Of a DNA stretch of 64,000 nucleotides, positions 51,962 to 64,000 are shown in pieces. The notes beneath the pieces were generated by a model. The model saw only the letters and a program-made list of their open reading frames with translations, ran no database searches and was not told the DNA's origin. The stretch's first letter is position 1; each line of letters begins with the position of its first letter. Both the position numbers and the translations under genes were made by a program. The DNA lies in the NCBI GenBank assembly GCA_943737045.1, contig CALSFV010000006.1, positions 248,001 to 312,000 of the forward strand, given 5' to 3'. Source of the stretch: Parapristionchus giblindavisi. Its lineage: Eukaryota > Nematoda > Chromadorea > Rhabditida > Diplogasteridae.

Positions 51962-52182
51962 CATAAGCCGATGCTTCGGAAGAAGATAGAAGAGTTCACC
52001 AACCCATCCGCATGTGTTGTGTAGGGAGCCACACGAATGTGACCGAATTTCAATATCGATTTTCTCGAAGCGCATAAACATTTGAGTTCTCTTATCAACG
52101 GTGTCTTGTCAGAATTCCATGGCGGTTCGAATGGTATATGTCACAAATCATAACTCCACGGGGATGGTTGACCATTCCCTTG

Positions 52183-52185
52183 TGA
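52183..52185 (+). repeat. Target site duplication, right copy (TGA)
   Basis: TGA follows CCCTTG, and the satellite then continues GAGAAGATCAAAG in the same orientation and in phase with the left flank. Confidence 0.85.
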
Positions 52186-53434
52186 GAGAAGATCAAAGAT
52201 TAAAATCACAACAACACGTAAACATCTTTATTCGATATCGGTCAATCAATAATTCACTGTATTACCTTGTGGAGTTTACATCGCTGTAGATCAATAAATA
52301 TGATGCGTGAAGGCCTCATACTTCTGGAAAGACTCGGTCTGAAACAATAGATATATAATTAAATCCATTATTTTCGTCTTCATCACAAATACAGTATCAT
52401 AATACGATACAGTACTGAGAGAAGATCAAAGATTAAAATCACAACAACACATAAACATCTTTATTCGGTATCGGTCAATCAATAATTCACTGTATTACCT
52501 TGTGGAGTTTACATCGCTGTAGATCAATAAATATGATGCGTGAAGGCCTCATACTTCTGGAAAGACTCGGTCTGAAACAATAGATATATAATTAAATCCA
52601 TTATTTTCGTCTTCATCACAAATACAGTATCATAATACGATACAGTACTGAGAGAAGATCAAAGATTAAAATCACAACAACACATAAACATCTTTATTCG
52701 GTATCGGTCAATCAATAATTCACTGTATTACCTTGTGGAGTTTACATCGCTGTAGGCCAATCAATATGAGGAGCGAAGGCCTCATACTTCTCGAAAGACT
52801 CGGTCTGAAACAATAGATATATAATTAAATCCATTATTTTCGTCTTCATCACAAATACAGTATCATAATACGATACAGTACTGAGAGAAGATCAAAGATT
52901 AAAATCACAACAACACGTAAACATCTTTATTCGATATCGGTCAATCAATAATTCACTGCATTACCTTGTGGAGTTTACATCGCTGTAGATCAATAAATAT
53001 GATGCGTGAAGGCCTCATACTTCTCGAAAGACTCGGTCTGAAACTATAGATATATAATTAAATCCATTATATTCGTCTTCATCACAAATAGAGTATCATT
53101 ATACGATATAGTACTGAGAGAAGATCAAAGATCACAACAACACATAAAAATCTTTATTCGATATCGATCAATCAATAATTCACTGTATTACCTTGTGGAG
53201 TTTACATCGCTGTAGATCAATAAATATGATGCGTGAAGGCCTCATACTTCTCGAAAGACTCGGTCTGAAACAATAGATATATAATTAAATCCGTTATTTT
53301 CGTCTTCATCACAAATAGAGTATCATAATACGATACAGTACTGAGAGAAGATCAAAGATTAAAATCACAACAACACGTAAACATCTTTATTCGATATCGG
53401 TCAATCAATAATTCACTGTATTACCTTGTGGAGT

Positions 53435-56400
53435 TTACATCGCTGTAGACCAATCAATATGAGGAGTGAAGGCCTCATGCTTCTCGAAAGACTCGGTCTG
53501 AAACAATTGATATATAATTAAATCCATTATGTTCGTCTTCATCACAAATACAGTATCATAATACGATACAGTACTGAGAGAAGATTTAAGATTAAAATCA
53601 CAACAACACAAAAACATCTTTATTCGGTATCGGTCAATCAAAAATTCACTGTATTACCTTGTGGAGTTTACATCGCTGTAGACCAATCAATATGAGGAGT
53701 GAAGGCCTCATGCTTCTCGAAAGACTCGGTCTGAAACAATAGATACATAATTAAATCCATTATATTCGTCTTCATCACAAATAGAGTATCATTATACGAT
53801 ACAGTACTGAGAGAAGATCAAAGATTAAAATCACAACAACACGTAAACATCTTTATTCGATATCGGTCAATCAATAATTCACTGTATTACATTGTGGAGT
53901 TTACATCGCTGTAGACCAATCAATATGAGGAGTGAAGGCCTCATGCTTCTCGAAAGACTCGGTCTGAAACAATTGATATATAATTAAATCCATTATGTTC
54001 GTCTTCATCACAAATACAGTATCATAATACGATACAGTACTGAGAGAAGATTTAAGATTAAAATCACAACAACACAAAAACATCTTTATTCGGTATCGGT
54101 CAATCAATAATTCACTGTATTACATTGTGGAGTTTACATCGCTGTAGACCAATCAATATTAGGAGCGAAGGCCTCATACTTCTCGAAAGACTCGGTCTGA
54201 AACAATAGATATATAATTAAATCCATTATTTTCGTCTTCATCACAAATACAGTATCATAATACGATACAGTACTGAGAGAAGATCAAAGATTAAAATCAC
54301 AACAGCACGTAAACATCTTTATTCGATATCGGTCAATCAATAATTCACTGCATTACCTTGTGGAGTTTACATCGCTGTAGATCAATAAATATGATGCGTG
54401 AAGGCCTCATACTTCTCGAAAGACTCGGTCTGAAACTATAGATATATAATTAAATCCATTATATTCGTCTTCATCACAAATAGAGTATCATTATACGATA
54501 TAGTACTGAGAGAAGATCAAAGATCACAACAACACATAAACATCTTTATTCGATATCGGTCAATCAATAATTCACTGCATTACCTTGTGGAGTTTACATC
54601 GCTGTAGACCAATCAATATGAGGAGTGAAGGCCTCATGCTTCTCGAAAGACTCGGTCTGAAACAATAGATATATAATTAAATCCGTTATTTTCGTCTTCA
54701 TCACAAATAGAGTATCATAATACGATACAATACTGAGAGAAGATCAAAGATTAAAATCACAACAACACAAAAACATCTTTATTCGGTATCGGTCAATCAA
54801 AAATTCACTGTATTACCTTGTGGAGTTTACATCGCTGTAGACCAATCAATATGAGGAGTGAAGGCCTCATGCTTCTCGAAAGACTCGGTCTGAAACAATA
54901 GATATATAATTAAATCCATTATATTCGTCTTCATCACAAATAGAGTATCATTATACGATACAGTACTGAGAGAAGATCAAAGATTAAAATCACAACAACA
55001 CGTAAACATCTTTATTCGATATCGGTCAATCAATAATTCACTGCATTACCTTGTGGAGTTTACATCGCTGTAGACCAATCAATATGAGGAGTGAAGGCCT
55101 CATGCTTCTCGAAAGACTCGGTCTGAAACAATAGATATATAATTAAATCCGTTATTTTCGTCTTCATCACAAATAGAGTATCATAATACGATACAATACT
55201 GAGAGAAGATCAAAGATTAAAATCACAACAACACAAAAAAATCTTTATTCGGTATCGGTCAATCAAAAATTCACTGTATTACCTTGTGGAGTTTACATCG
55301 CTGTAGACCAATCAATATGAGGAGTGAAGGCCTCATGCTTCTCGAAAGACTCAGTCTGAAACAATAGATATATAATTAAATCCATTATATTCGTCTTCAT
55401 CACAAATAGAGTATCATTATACGATACAGTACTGAGAGAAGATCAAAGATTAAAATCACAACAACACGTAAACATCTTTATTCGATATCGGTCAATCAAT
55501 AATTCACTGCATTACCTTGTGGAGTTTACATCGCTGTAGATCAATAAATATGATGCGTGAAGGCCTCATACTTCTCGAAAGACTCGGTCTGAAACTATAG
55601 ATATATAATTAAATCCATTATATTCGTCTTCATCACAAATAGAGTATCATTATACGATATAGTACTGAGAGAAGATCAAAGATCACAACAACACATAAAC
55701 ATCTTTATTCGATATCGATCAATCAATAATTCACTGTATTACCTTGTGGAGTTTACATCGCTGTAGATCAATAAATATGATGCGTGAAGGCCTCATACTT
55801 CTCGAAAGACTCGGTCTGAAACAATAGATATATAATTAAATCCGTTATTTTCGTCTTCATCACAAATAGAGTATCATAATACGATACAGTACTGAGAGAA
55901 GATCAAAGATTAAAATCACAACAACACGTAAACATCTTTATTCGATATCGGTCAATCAATAATTCACTGTATTACATTGTGGAGTTTACATCGCTGTAGA
56001 CCAATCAATATGAGGAGTGAAGGCCTCATGCTTCTCGAAAGACTCGGTCTGAAACAATTGATATATAATTAAATCCATTATGTTCGTCTTCATCACAAAT
56101 ACAGTATCATAATACGATACAGTACTGAGAGAAGATTTAAGATTAAAATCACAGCAACACAAAAACATCTTTATTCGGTATCGGTCAATCAATAATTCAC
56201 TGTATTACATTGTGGAGTTTACATCGCTGTAGACCAATCAATATTAGGAGCGAAGGCCTCATACTTCTCGAAAGACTCGGTCTGAAACAATAGATATATA
56301 ATTAAATCCATTATTTTCGTCTTCATCACAAATACAGTATCATAATACGATACAGTACTGAGAGAAGATCAAAGATTAAAATCACAACAGCACGTAAACA

Positions 56401-59400
56401 TCTTTATTCGATATCGGTCAATCAATAATTCACTGCATTACCTTGTGGAGTTTACATCGCTGTAGATCAATAAATATGATGCGTGAAGGCCTCATACTTC
56501 TCGAAAGACTCGGTCTGAAACTATAGATATATAATTAAATCCATTATATTCGTCTTCATCACAAATAGAGTATCATTATACGATATAGTACTGAGAGAAG
56601 ATCAAAGATCACAACAACACATAAACATCTTTATTCGATATCGGTCAATCAATAATTCACTGCATTACCTTGTGGAGTTTACATCGCTGTAGACCAATCA
56701 ATATGAGGAGTGAAGGCCTCATGCTTCTCGAAAGACTCGGTCTGAAACAATAGATATATAATTAAATCCGTTATTTTCGTCTTCATCACAAATAGAGTAT
56801 CATAATACGATACAATACTGAGAGAAGATCAAAGATTAAAATCACAACAACACAAAAAAATCTTTATTCGGTATCGGTCAATCAAAAATTCACTGTATTA
56901 CCTTGTGGAGTTTACATCGCTGTAGACCAATCAATATGAGGAGTGAAGGCCTCTTGCTTCTCGAAAGACTCAGTCTGAAACAATAGATATATAATTAAAT
57001 CCATTATATTCGTCTTCATCACAAATAGAGTATCATTATACGATACAGTACTGAGAGAAGATCAAAGATTAAAATCACAACAACACGTAAACATCTTTAT
57101 TCGATATCGGTCAATCAATAATTCACTGCATTACCTTGTGGAGTTTACATCGCTGTAGATCAATAAATATGATGCGTGAAGGCCTCATACTTCTCGAAAG
57201 ACTCGGTCTGAAACTATAGATATATAATTAAATCCATTATATTCGTCTTCATCACAAATAGAGTATCATTATACGATATAGTACTGAGAGAAGATCAAAG
57301 ATCACAACAACACATAAACATCTTTATTCGATATCGATCAATCAATAATTCACTGTATTACCTTGTGGAGTTTACATCGCTGTAGATCAATAAATATGAT
57401 GCGTGAAGGCCTCATACTTCTCGAAAGACTCGGTCTGAAACAATAGATATATAATTAAATCCGTTATTTTCGTCTTCATCACAAATAGAGTATCATAATA
57501 CGATACAGTACTGAGAGAAGATCAAAGATTAAAATCACAACAACACGTAAACATCTTTATTCGATATCGGTCAATCAATAATTCACTGCATTACCTTGTG
57601 GAGTTTACATCGCTGTAGACCAATCAATATGAGGAGTGAAGGCCTCATGCTTCTCGAAAGACTCGGTCTGAAACAATTGATATATAATTAAATCCATTAT
57701 GTTCGTCTTCATCACAAATACAGTATCATAATACGATACAGTACTGAGAGAAGATTTAAGATTAAAATCACAACAACACAAAAACATCTTTATTCGATAT
57801 CGGTCAATCAATAATTCACTGTATTACATTGTGGAGTTTACATCGCTGTAGACCAATCAATATGAGGAGTGAAGGCCTCATGCTTCTCGAAAGACTCGGT
57901 CTGAAACAATTGATATATAATTAAATCCATTATGTTCGTCTTCATCACAAATACAGTATCATAATACGATACAGTACTGAGAGAAGATTTAAGATTAAAA
58001 TCACAACAACACAAAAACATCTTTATTCGGTATCGGTCAATCAATAATTCACTGTATTACATTGTGGAGTTTACATCGCTGTAGACCAATCAATATTAGG
58101 AGCGAAGGCCTCATACTTCTCGAAAGACTCGGTCTGAAACAATAGATATATAATTAAATCCATTATTTTCGTCTTCATCACAAATACAGTATCATAATAC
58201 GATACAGTACTGAGAGAAGATCAAAGATTAAAATCACAACAGCACGTAAACATCTTTATTCGATATCGGTCAATCAATAATTCACTGCATTACCTTGTGG
58301 AGTTTACATCGCTGTAGATCAATAAATATGATGCGTGAAGGCCTCATACTTCTCGAAAGACTCGGTCTGAAACTATAGATATATAATTAAATCCATTATA
58401 TTCGTCTTCATCACAAATAGAGTATCATTATACGATATAGTACTGCGAGAAGATCAAAGATCACAACAACACATAAACATCTTTATTCGATATCGGTCAA
58501 TCAATAATTCACTGCATTACCTTGTGGAGTTTACATCGCTGTAGACCAATCAATATGAGGAGTGAAGGCCTCATGCTTCTCGAAAGACTCGGTCTGAAAC
58601 AATAGATATATAATTAAATCCGTTATTTTCGTCTTCATCACAAATAGAGTATCATAATACGATACAATACTGAGAGAAGATCAAAGATTAAAATCACAAC
58701 AACACAAAAACATCTTTATTCGGTATCGGTCAATCAAAAATTCACTGTATTACCTTGTGGAGTTTACATCGCTGTAGACCAATCAATATGAGGAGTGAAG
58801 GCCTCATGCTTCTCGAAAGACTCGGTCTGAAACAATAGATATATAATTAAATCCATTATATTCGTCTTCATCACAAATAGAGTATCATTATACGATACAG
58901 TACTGAGAGAAGATCAAAGATTAAAATCACAACAACACGTAAACATCTTTATTCGATATCGGTCAATCAATAATTCACTGCATTACCTTGTGGAGTTTAC
59001 ATCGCTGTAGATCAATAAATATGATGCGTGAAGGCCTCATACTTCTCGAAAGACTCGGTCTGAAACTATAGATATATAATTAAATCCATTATATTCGTCT
59101 TCATCACAAATAGAGTATCATTATACGATATAGTACTGAGAGAAGATCAAAGATCACAACAACACATAAACATCTTTATTCGATATCGATCAATCAATAA
59201 TTCACTGTATTACCTTGTGGAGTTTGCATCGCTGTAGATCAATAAATATGATGCGTGAAGGCCTCATACTTCTCGAAAGACTCGGTCTGAAACAATAGAT
59301 ATATAATTAAATCCGTTATTTTCGTCTTCATCACAAATAGAGTATCATAATACGATACAGTACTGAGAGAAGATCAAAGATTAAAATCACAACAACACAT

Positions 59401-62400
59401 AAACATCTTTATTCGATATCGGTCAATCAATAATTCACTGTATTACTTTGTGGAGTTTACATCGCTGTAGATCAATAAATATGATGCGTGAAGGCCTCAA
59501 ACTTCTGGAAAGACTCGGTCTGAAACAATAGATATATAATTAAATCCATTATTTTCGTCTTCATCACAAATACAGTATCATAATACGATACAGTACTGAG
59601 AGAAGATCAAAGATTAAAATCACAACAACACATAAACATCTTTATTCGGTATCGGTCAATCAATAATTCACTGTATTACCTTGTGGAGTTTACATCGCTG
59701 TAGACCAATCAATATGAGGAGTGAAGGCCTCATGCTTCTCGAAAGACTCGGTCTGAAACAATCACTATATAATTAAATCCGTTATTTTCGTCTTCATCAC
59801 AAATAGAGTATCATAATACGATACAGTACTGAGAGAAGATCAAAGAATAAAATCACAACAACACATAAACATCTTTATTCGGTATCGGTCAATCAATAAT
59901 TCACTGTATTACCTTGTGGAGTTTACATCGCTGTAGGCCAATCAATATGAGGAGCGAAGGCCTCATACTTCTCGAAAGACTCGGTCTGAAACAATAGATA
60001 TATAATTAAATCCGTTATTTTCGTCTTCATCACAAATAGAGTATCATAATACGATACAGTACTGAGAGAAGATCAAAGATTAAAATCACAACAACACGTA
60101 AACATCTTTATTCGATATCGGTCAATCAATAATTCACTGCATTACCTTGTGGAGTTTACATCGCTGTAGACCAATCAATATGAGGAGTGAAGGCCTCATG
60201 CTTCTCGAAAGACTCGGTCTGAAACAATTGATATATAATTAAATCCATTATGTTCGTCTTCATCACAAATACAGTATCATAATACGATACAGTACTGAGA
60301 GAAGATTTAAGATTAAAATCACAACAACACAAAAACATCTTTATTCGGTATCGGTCAATCAAAAATTCACTGTATTACCTTGTGGAGTTTACATCGCTGT
60401 AGACCAATCAATATGAGGAGTGAAGGCCTCATGCTTCTCGAAAGACTCGGTCTGAAACAATAGATATATAATTAAATCCATTATATTCGTCTTCATCACA
60501 AATACAGTATCATAATACGATACAGTACTGAGAGAAGATTTAAGATTAAAATCACAACAACACAAAAACATCTTTATTCGGTATCGGTCAATCAAAAATT
60601 CACTGTATTACCTTGTGGAGTTTACATCGCTGTAGATCAATAAATATGATGCGTGAAGGCCTCATACTTCTCGAAAGACTCGGTCTGAAACTATAGATAT
60701 ATAATTAAATCCATTATATTCGTCTTCATCACAAATAGAGTATCATTATACGATATAGTACTGAGAGAAGATCAAAGATCACAACAACACATAAACATCT
60801 TTATTCGATATCGGTCAATCAATAATTCACTGCATTACCTTGTGGAGTTTACATCGCTGTAGAGCAATCAATATGAGGAGTGAAGGCCTCATGCTTCTCG
60901 AAAGACTCGGTCTGAAACAATAGATATATAATTAAATCCGTTATTTTCGTCTTCATCACAAATAGAGTATCATAATACGATACAATACTGAGAGAAGATC
61001 AAAGATTAAAATCACAACAACACAAAAACATCTTTATTCGGTATCGGTCAATCAAAAATTCACTGTATTACCTTGTGGAGTTTACATCGCTGTAGACCAA
61101 TCAATATGAGGAGTGAAGACCTCATGCTTCTCGAAAGACTCGGTCTGAAACAATAGATATATAATTAAATCCATTATATTCGTCTTCATCACAAATAGAG
61201 TATCATTATACGATACAGTACTGAGAGAAGATCAAAGATTAAAATCACAACAACACGTAAACATCTTTATTCGATATCGGTCAATCAATAATTCACTGCA
61301 TTACCTTGTGGAGTTTACATCGCTGTAGATCAATAAATATGATGCGTGAAGGCCTCATACTTCTCGAAAGACTCGGTCTGAAACTATAGATATATAATTA
61401 AATCCATTATATTCGTCTTCATCACAAATAGAGTATCATTATACGATATAGTACTGAGAGAAGATCAAAGATCACAACAACATATAAACATCTTTATTCG
61501 ATATCGATCAATCAATAATTCACTGTATTACCTTGTGGAGTTTGCATCGCTGTAGATCAATAAATATGATGCGTGAAGGCCTCATACTTCTCGAAAGACT
61601 CGGTCTGAAACAATAGATATATAATTAAATCCGTTATTTTCGTCTTCATCACAAATAGAGTATCATAATACGATACAGTACTGAGAGAAGATCAAAGATT
61701 AAAATCACAACAACACGTAAACATCTTTATTCGATATCGGTCAATCAATAATTCACTGCATTACCTTGTGGAGTTTACATCGCTGTAGACCAATCAATAT
61801 GAGGAGTGAAGGCCTCATGCTTCTCGAAAGACTCGGTCTGAAACAATTGATATATAATTAAATCCATTATGTTCGTCTTCATCACAAATACAGTATCATA
61901 ATACGATACAGTACTGAGAGAAGATTTAAGATTAAAATCACAACAACACAAAAACATCTTTATTCGGTATCGGTCAATCAAAAATTCACTGTATTACCTT
62001 GTGGAGTTTACATCGCTGTAGACCAATCAATATGAGGAGTGAAGGCCTCATGCTTCTCGAAAGACTCGGTCTGAAACAATAGATATATAATTAAATCCAT
62101 TATATTCGTCTTCATCACAAATACAGTATCATAATACGATACAGTACTGAGAGAAGATTTTAGATTAAAATCACAACAACACAAAAACATCTTTATTCGG
62201 TATCGGTCAATCAAAAATTCACTGTATTACCTTGTGGAGTTTACATCGCTGTAGATCAATAAATATGATGCGTGAAGGCCTCATACTTCTCGAAAGACTC
62301 GGTCTGAAACTATAGATATATAATTAAATCCATTATATTCGTCTTCATCACAAATAGAGTATCATTATACGATATAGTACTGAGAGAAGATCAAAGATCA

Positions 62401-64000
62401 CAACAACATATAAACATCTTTATTCGATATCGATCAATCAATAATTCACTGTATTACCTTGTGGAGTTTGCATCGCTGTAGATCAATAAATATGATGCGT
62501 GAAGGCCTCATACTTCTCGAAAGACTCGGTCTGAAACAATAGATATATAATTAAATCCGTTATTTTCGTCTTCATCACAAATAGAGTATCATAATACGAT
62601 ACAGTACTGAGAGAAGATCAAAGATTAAAATCACAACAACACGTAAACATCTTTATTCGATATCGGTCAATCAATAATTCACTGCATTACCTTGTGGAGT
62701 TTACATCGCTGTAGACCAATCAATATGAGGAGTGAAGGCCTCATGCTTCTCGAAAGACTCGGTCTGAAACAATTGATATATAATTAAATCCATTATGTTC
62801 GTCTTCATCACAAATACAGTATCATAATACGATACAGTACTGAGAGAAGATTTAAGATTAAAATCACAACAACACAAAAACATCTTTATTCGGTATCGGT
62901 CAATCAAAAATTCACTGTATTACCTTGTGGAGTTTACATCGCTGTAGACCAATCAATATGAGGAGTGAAGGCCTCATGCTTCTCGAAAGACTCGGTCTGA
63001 AACAATAGATATATAATTAAATCCATTATATTCGTCTTCATCACAAATACAGTATCATAATACGATACAGTACTGAGAGAAGATTTTAGATTAAAATCAC
63101 AACAACACAAAAACATCTTTATTCGGTATCGGTCAATCAAAAATTCACTGTATTACCTTGTGGAGTTTACATCGCTGTAGATCAATAAATATGATGCGTG
63201 AAGGCCTCATACTTCTCGAAAGACTCGGTCTGAAACTATAGATATATAATTAAATCCATTATATTCGTCTTCATCACAAATAGAGTATCATTATACGATA
63301 TAGTACTGAGAGAAGATCAAAGATCACAACAACACATAAACATCTTTATTCGATATCGGTCAATCAATAATTCACTGCATTACCTTGTGGAGTTTACATC
63401 GCTGTAGACCAATCAATATGAGGAGTGAAGGCCTCATGCTTCTCGAAAGACTCGGTCTGAAACAATAGATATATAATTAAATCCGTTATTTTCGTCTTCA
63501 TCACAAATAGAGTATCATAATACGATACAATACTGAGAGAAGATCAAAGATTAAAATCACAACAACACGTAAACATCTTTATTCGATATCGGTCAATCAA
63601 TAATTCACTGCATTACCTTGTGGAGTTTACATCGCTGTAGATCAATAAATATGATGCGTGAAGGCCTCATACTTCTCGAAAGACTCGGTCTGAAACTATA
63701 GATATATAATTAAATCCATTATATTCGTCTTCATCACAAATAGAGTATCATTATACGATATAGTACTGAGAGAAGATCAAAGATCACAACAACATATAAA
63801 CATCTTTATTCGATATCGATCAATCAATAATTCACTGTATTACCTTGTGGAGTTTGCATCGCTGTAGATCAATAAATATGATGCGTGAAGGCCTCATACT
63901 TCTCGAAAGACTCGGTCTGAAACAATAGATATATAATTAAATCCGTTATTTTCGTCTTCATCACAAATAGAGTATCATAATACGATACAGTACTGAGAGA
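53435..64000 (+). repeat. 7- to 9-monomer HORs (1619, 1852, 2085 and 926 bp)
   Basis: The CAATTGATATATAA monomer recurs at 53435, 53901, 55986, 57605, 57838, 60156, 61775 and 62701. Spacings of 1619 bp (twice), 926 and 2085 bp equal 7, 4 and 9 monomers minus two or one 6-bp deletions. The linked variant AATCAATATTAGGAGCG lies at 54151, 56236 and 58088 (2085 and 1852 bp apart). A GATTTTAGATT variant appears in two copies 926 bp apart at the end. Several overlapping unit lengths imply repeated unequal exchange. Confidence 0.75.

Larger units (their letters stand above)
51896..51968 (-). ncRNA. tRNA-like module, element 2 right arm
   Basis: This 73-nt copy faces the left module. It differs in the D-arm region (GTGGTGTAGTGGATAATGCGCC) and next to the T-arm (GTCAGTGGTTCGATCCCCC). 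Acceptor pairing is weak, as in the other copies. It is a tRNA-derived promoter-bearing segment; which tRNA it came from cannot be read because the anticodon region is altered. Confidence 0.65.
51198..52182. mobile_element. Element 2: palindromic tRNA-like element with TGA target duplication
   Basis: This 985-bp insert has inverted ends CAAGGGAATGGTCAACCAT and is flanked by a 3-bp TGA duplication. Long arms (51198-51529 and 51852-52182) surround a 322-bp asymmetric centre. The arms hold convergent tRNA-like modules. From ATTCG at 51342 inward the sequence is homologous to element 1, while the outer 144 bp is unrelated to it. No transposase is visible, so mobilisation must be in trans. A 3-bp duplication fits several DNA transposon groups (CACTA-like, Harbinger-like), but the CAAGGG ends fit none that I can name. 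Confidence 0.88.
51852..52182 (-). repeat. Element 2 right palindrome arm
   Basis: This 331-bp arm mirrors 51198-51529 and ends with ATGGTTGACCATTCCCTTG before the TGA duplication. The frame at 51859-52098 repeats the beginning of the left-arm frame simply because the arms are copies. Confidence 0.9.
49201..52980 (+). repeat. 699-bp three-monomer HOR interrupted by element 2
   Basis: GTAGGCCAATC recurs at 49667, 50366 and 51065, 699 bp apart, with two GATCAATAAATATG monomers between. The next occurrence is 52752, 1687 bp on. Subtracting 988 bp (element 2 plus one TGA) leaves exactly 699, so the HOR existed before the insertion and was not altered by it. Confidence 0.88.
52183..64000 (+). repeat. 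Satellite array, domain C2 (reference orientation)
   Basis: About 51 monomers run to the end of the window. They include many 227-bp copies and subtypes with ACACAAAAACATC, CAATCAAAAATTC, AAACAATTGATATATAA and CATTATGTTCG that are absent from the first 30 kb. No unique sequence is seen after element 2. The array continues beyond base 64000. Confidence 0.97.

Noticed and set aside
51282..52098. Mirror-image ~78-codon frames in the two arms of element 2
   Set aside because: They run through the tRNA-like modules and look alike only because the arms are copies. The arms' differences there are not of synonymous type.
51198..52182. LTR or LINE retroelement
   Set aside because: The ends are inverted, not direct. 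There is no poly(A) tail, no primer binding site plus polypurine tract, and no reverse transcriptase frame.
799..63140. Dozens of near-identical ~68-codon reading frames (MIDRYRIKMF...), on the minus strand in domains A and C and the plus strand in domain B
   Set aside because: They are read from the monomer itself, start at TTG, and exist only where the site is GATTTAAG. The GATCAAAG form gives an in-frame TGA. Frame shifts every 233 bp, there is no plausible upstream promoter or conserved extension, and changes track satellite variants rather than codon constraint.
1..64000. CRISPR array or prokaryotic tandem repeat
   Set aside because: The whole 233-bp unit repeats with no unique spacers, HOR structure is present, and no cas-like genes are seen.

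Overview
The window is almost entirely a eukaryotic satellite DNA array. A 233-bp A+T-rich monomer recurs head-to-tail roughly 265 times, and a 227-bp subclass lacks 6 bp. The array fills the window to both edges. I find no convincing protein-coding gene, no rRNA and no prokaryotic signal. The scale, the higher-order repeat (HOR) structure and the tRNA-like Pol III modules in the inserts point to a nuclear, probably (peri)centromeric or heterochromatic block of a eukaryote. I cannot name the species.

Layout. (1) 1-32937: monomers in the reference orientation, organised in local HOR blocks: a 932-bp 4-mer, a 233-bp homogenised run, blocks carrying a 235-bp variant, 466-bp dimers, and segmental duplications offset by 16 monomers. 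(2) 32937/32938: a blunt head-to-head junction where orientation flips. (3) 32938-39225: about 27 inverted monomers with a 926-bp 4-mer HOR and a 3011-bp 13-monomer super-period. (4) 39226-40588: a 1363-bp non-satellite palindrome (element 1) at exactly the point where the satellite flips back. Both flanks end at the same monomer position, so the palindrome continues into the array. (5) 40589-51197: reference orientation, with a duplication at 2993-bp offset and, toward the end, a 699-bp 3-mer HOR. (6) 51198-52182: a 985-bp palindromic element (element 2) with CAAGGG...CCCTTG ends and a TGA target duplication. Removing it restores the 699-bp HOR phase exactly. (7) 52183-64000: reference-orientation array with 7- to 9-monomer HORs of 1619, 1852 and 2085 bp.

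The two inserts are the main discovery candidates. They share a homologous core: a region beginning ATTCG, a tRNA-derived module with A and B boxes 44 bp apart, a T-run, and a common central loop. The core is in inverted duplicate, so each element carries two convergent tRNA-like modules. Their outer ends are unrelated. Element 1 carries, identically in both arms, an exon-like 44-codon reading frame flanked by acceptor-like and donor-like dinucleotides. One element behaves like a clean transposon insertion; the other sits at an orientation switch of the satellite. This suggests a family of palindromic (foldback) tRNA-like elements that may also reshape satellite arrays.

The many ~68-codon reading frames are by-products of the monomer sequence and are not annotated as genes.
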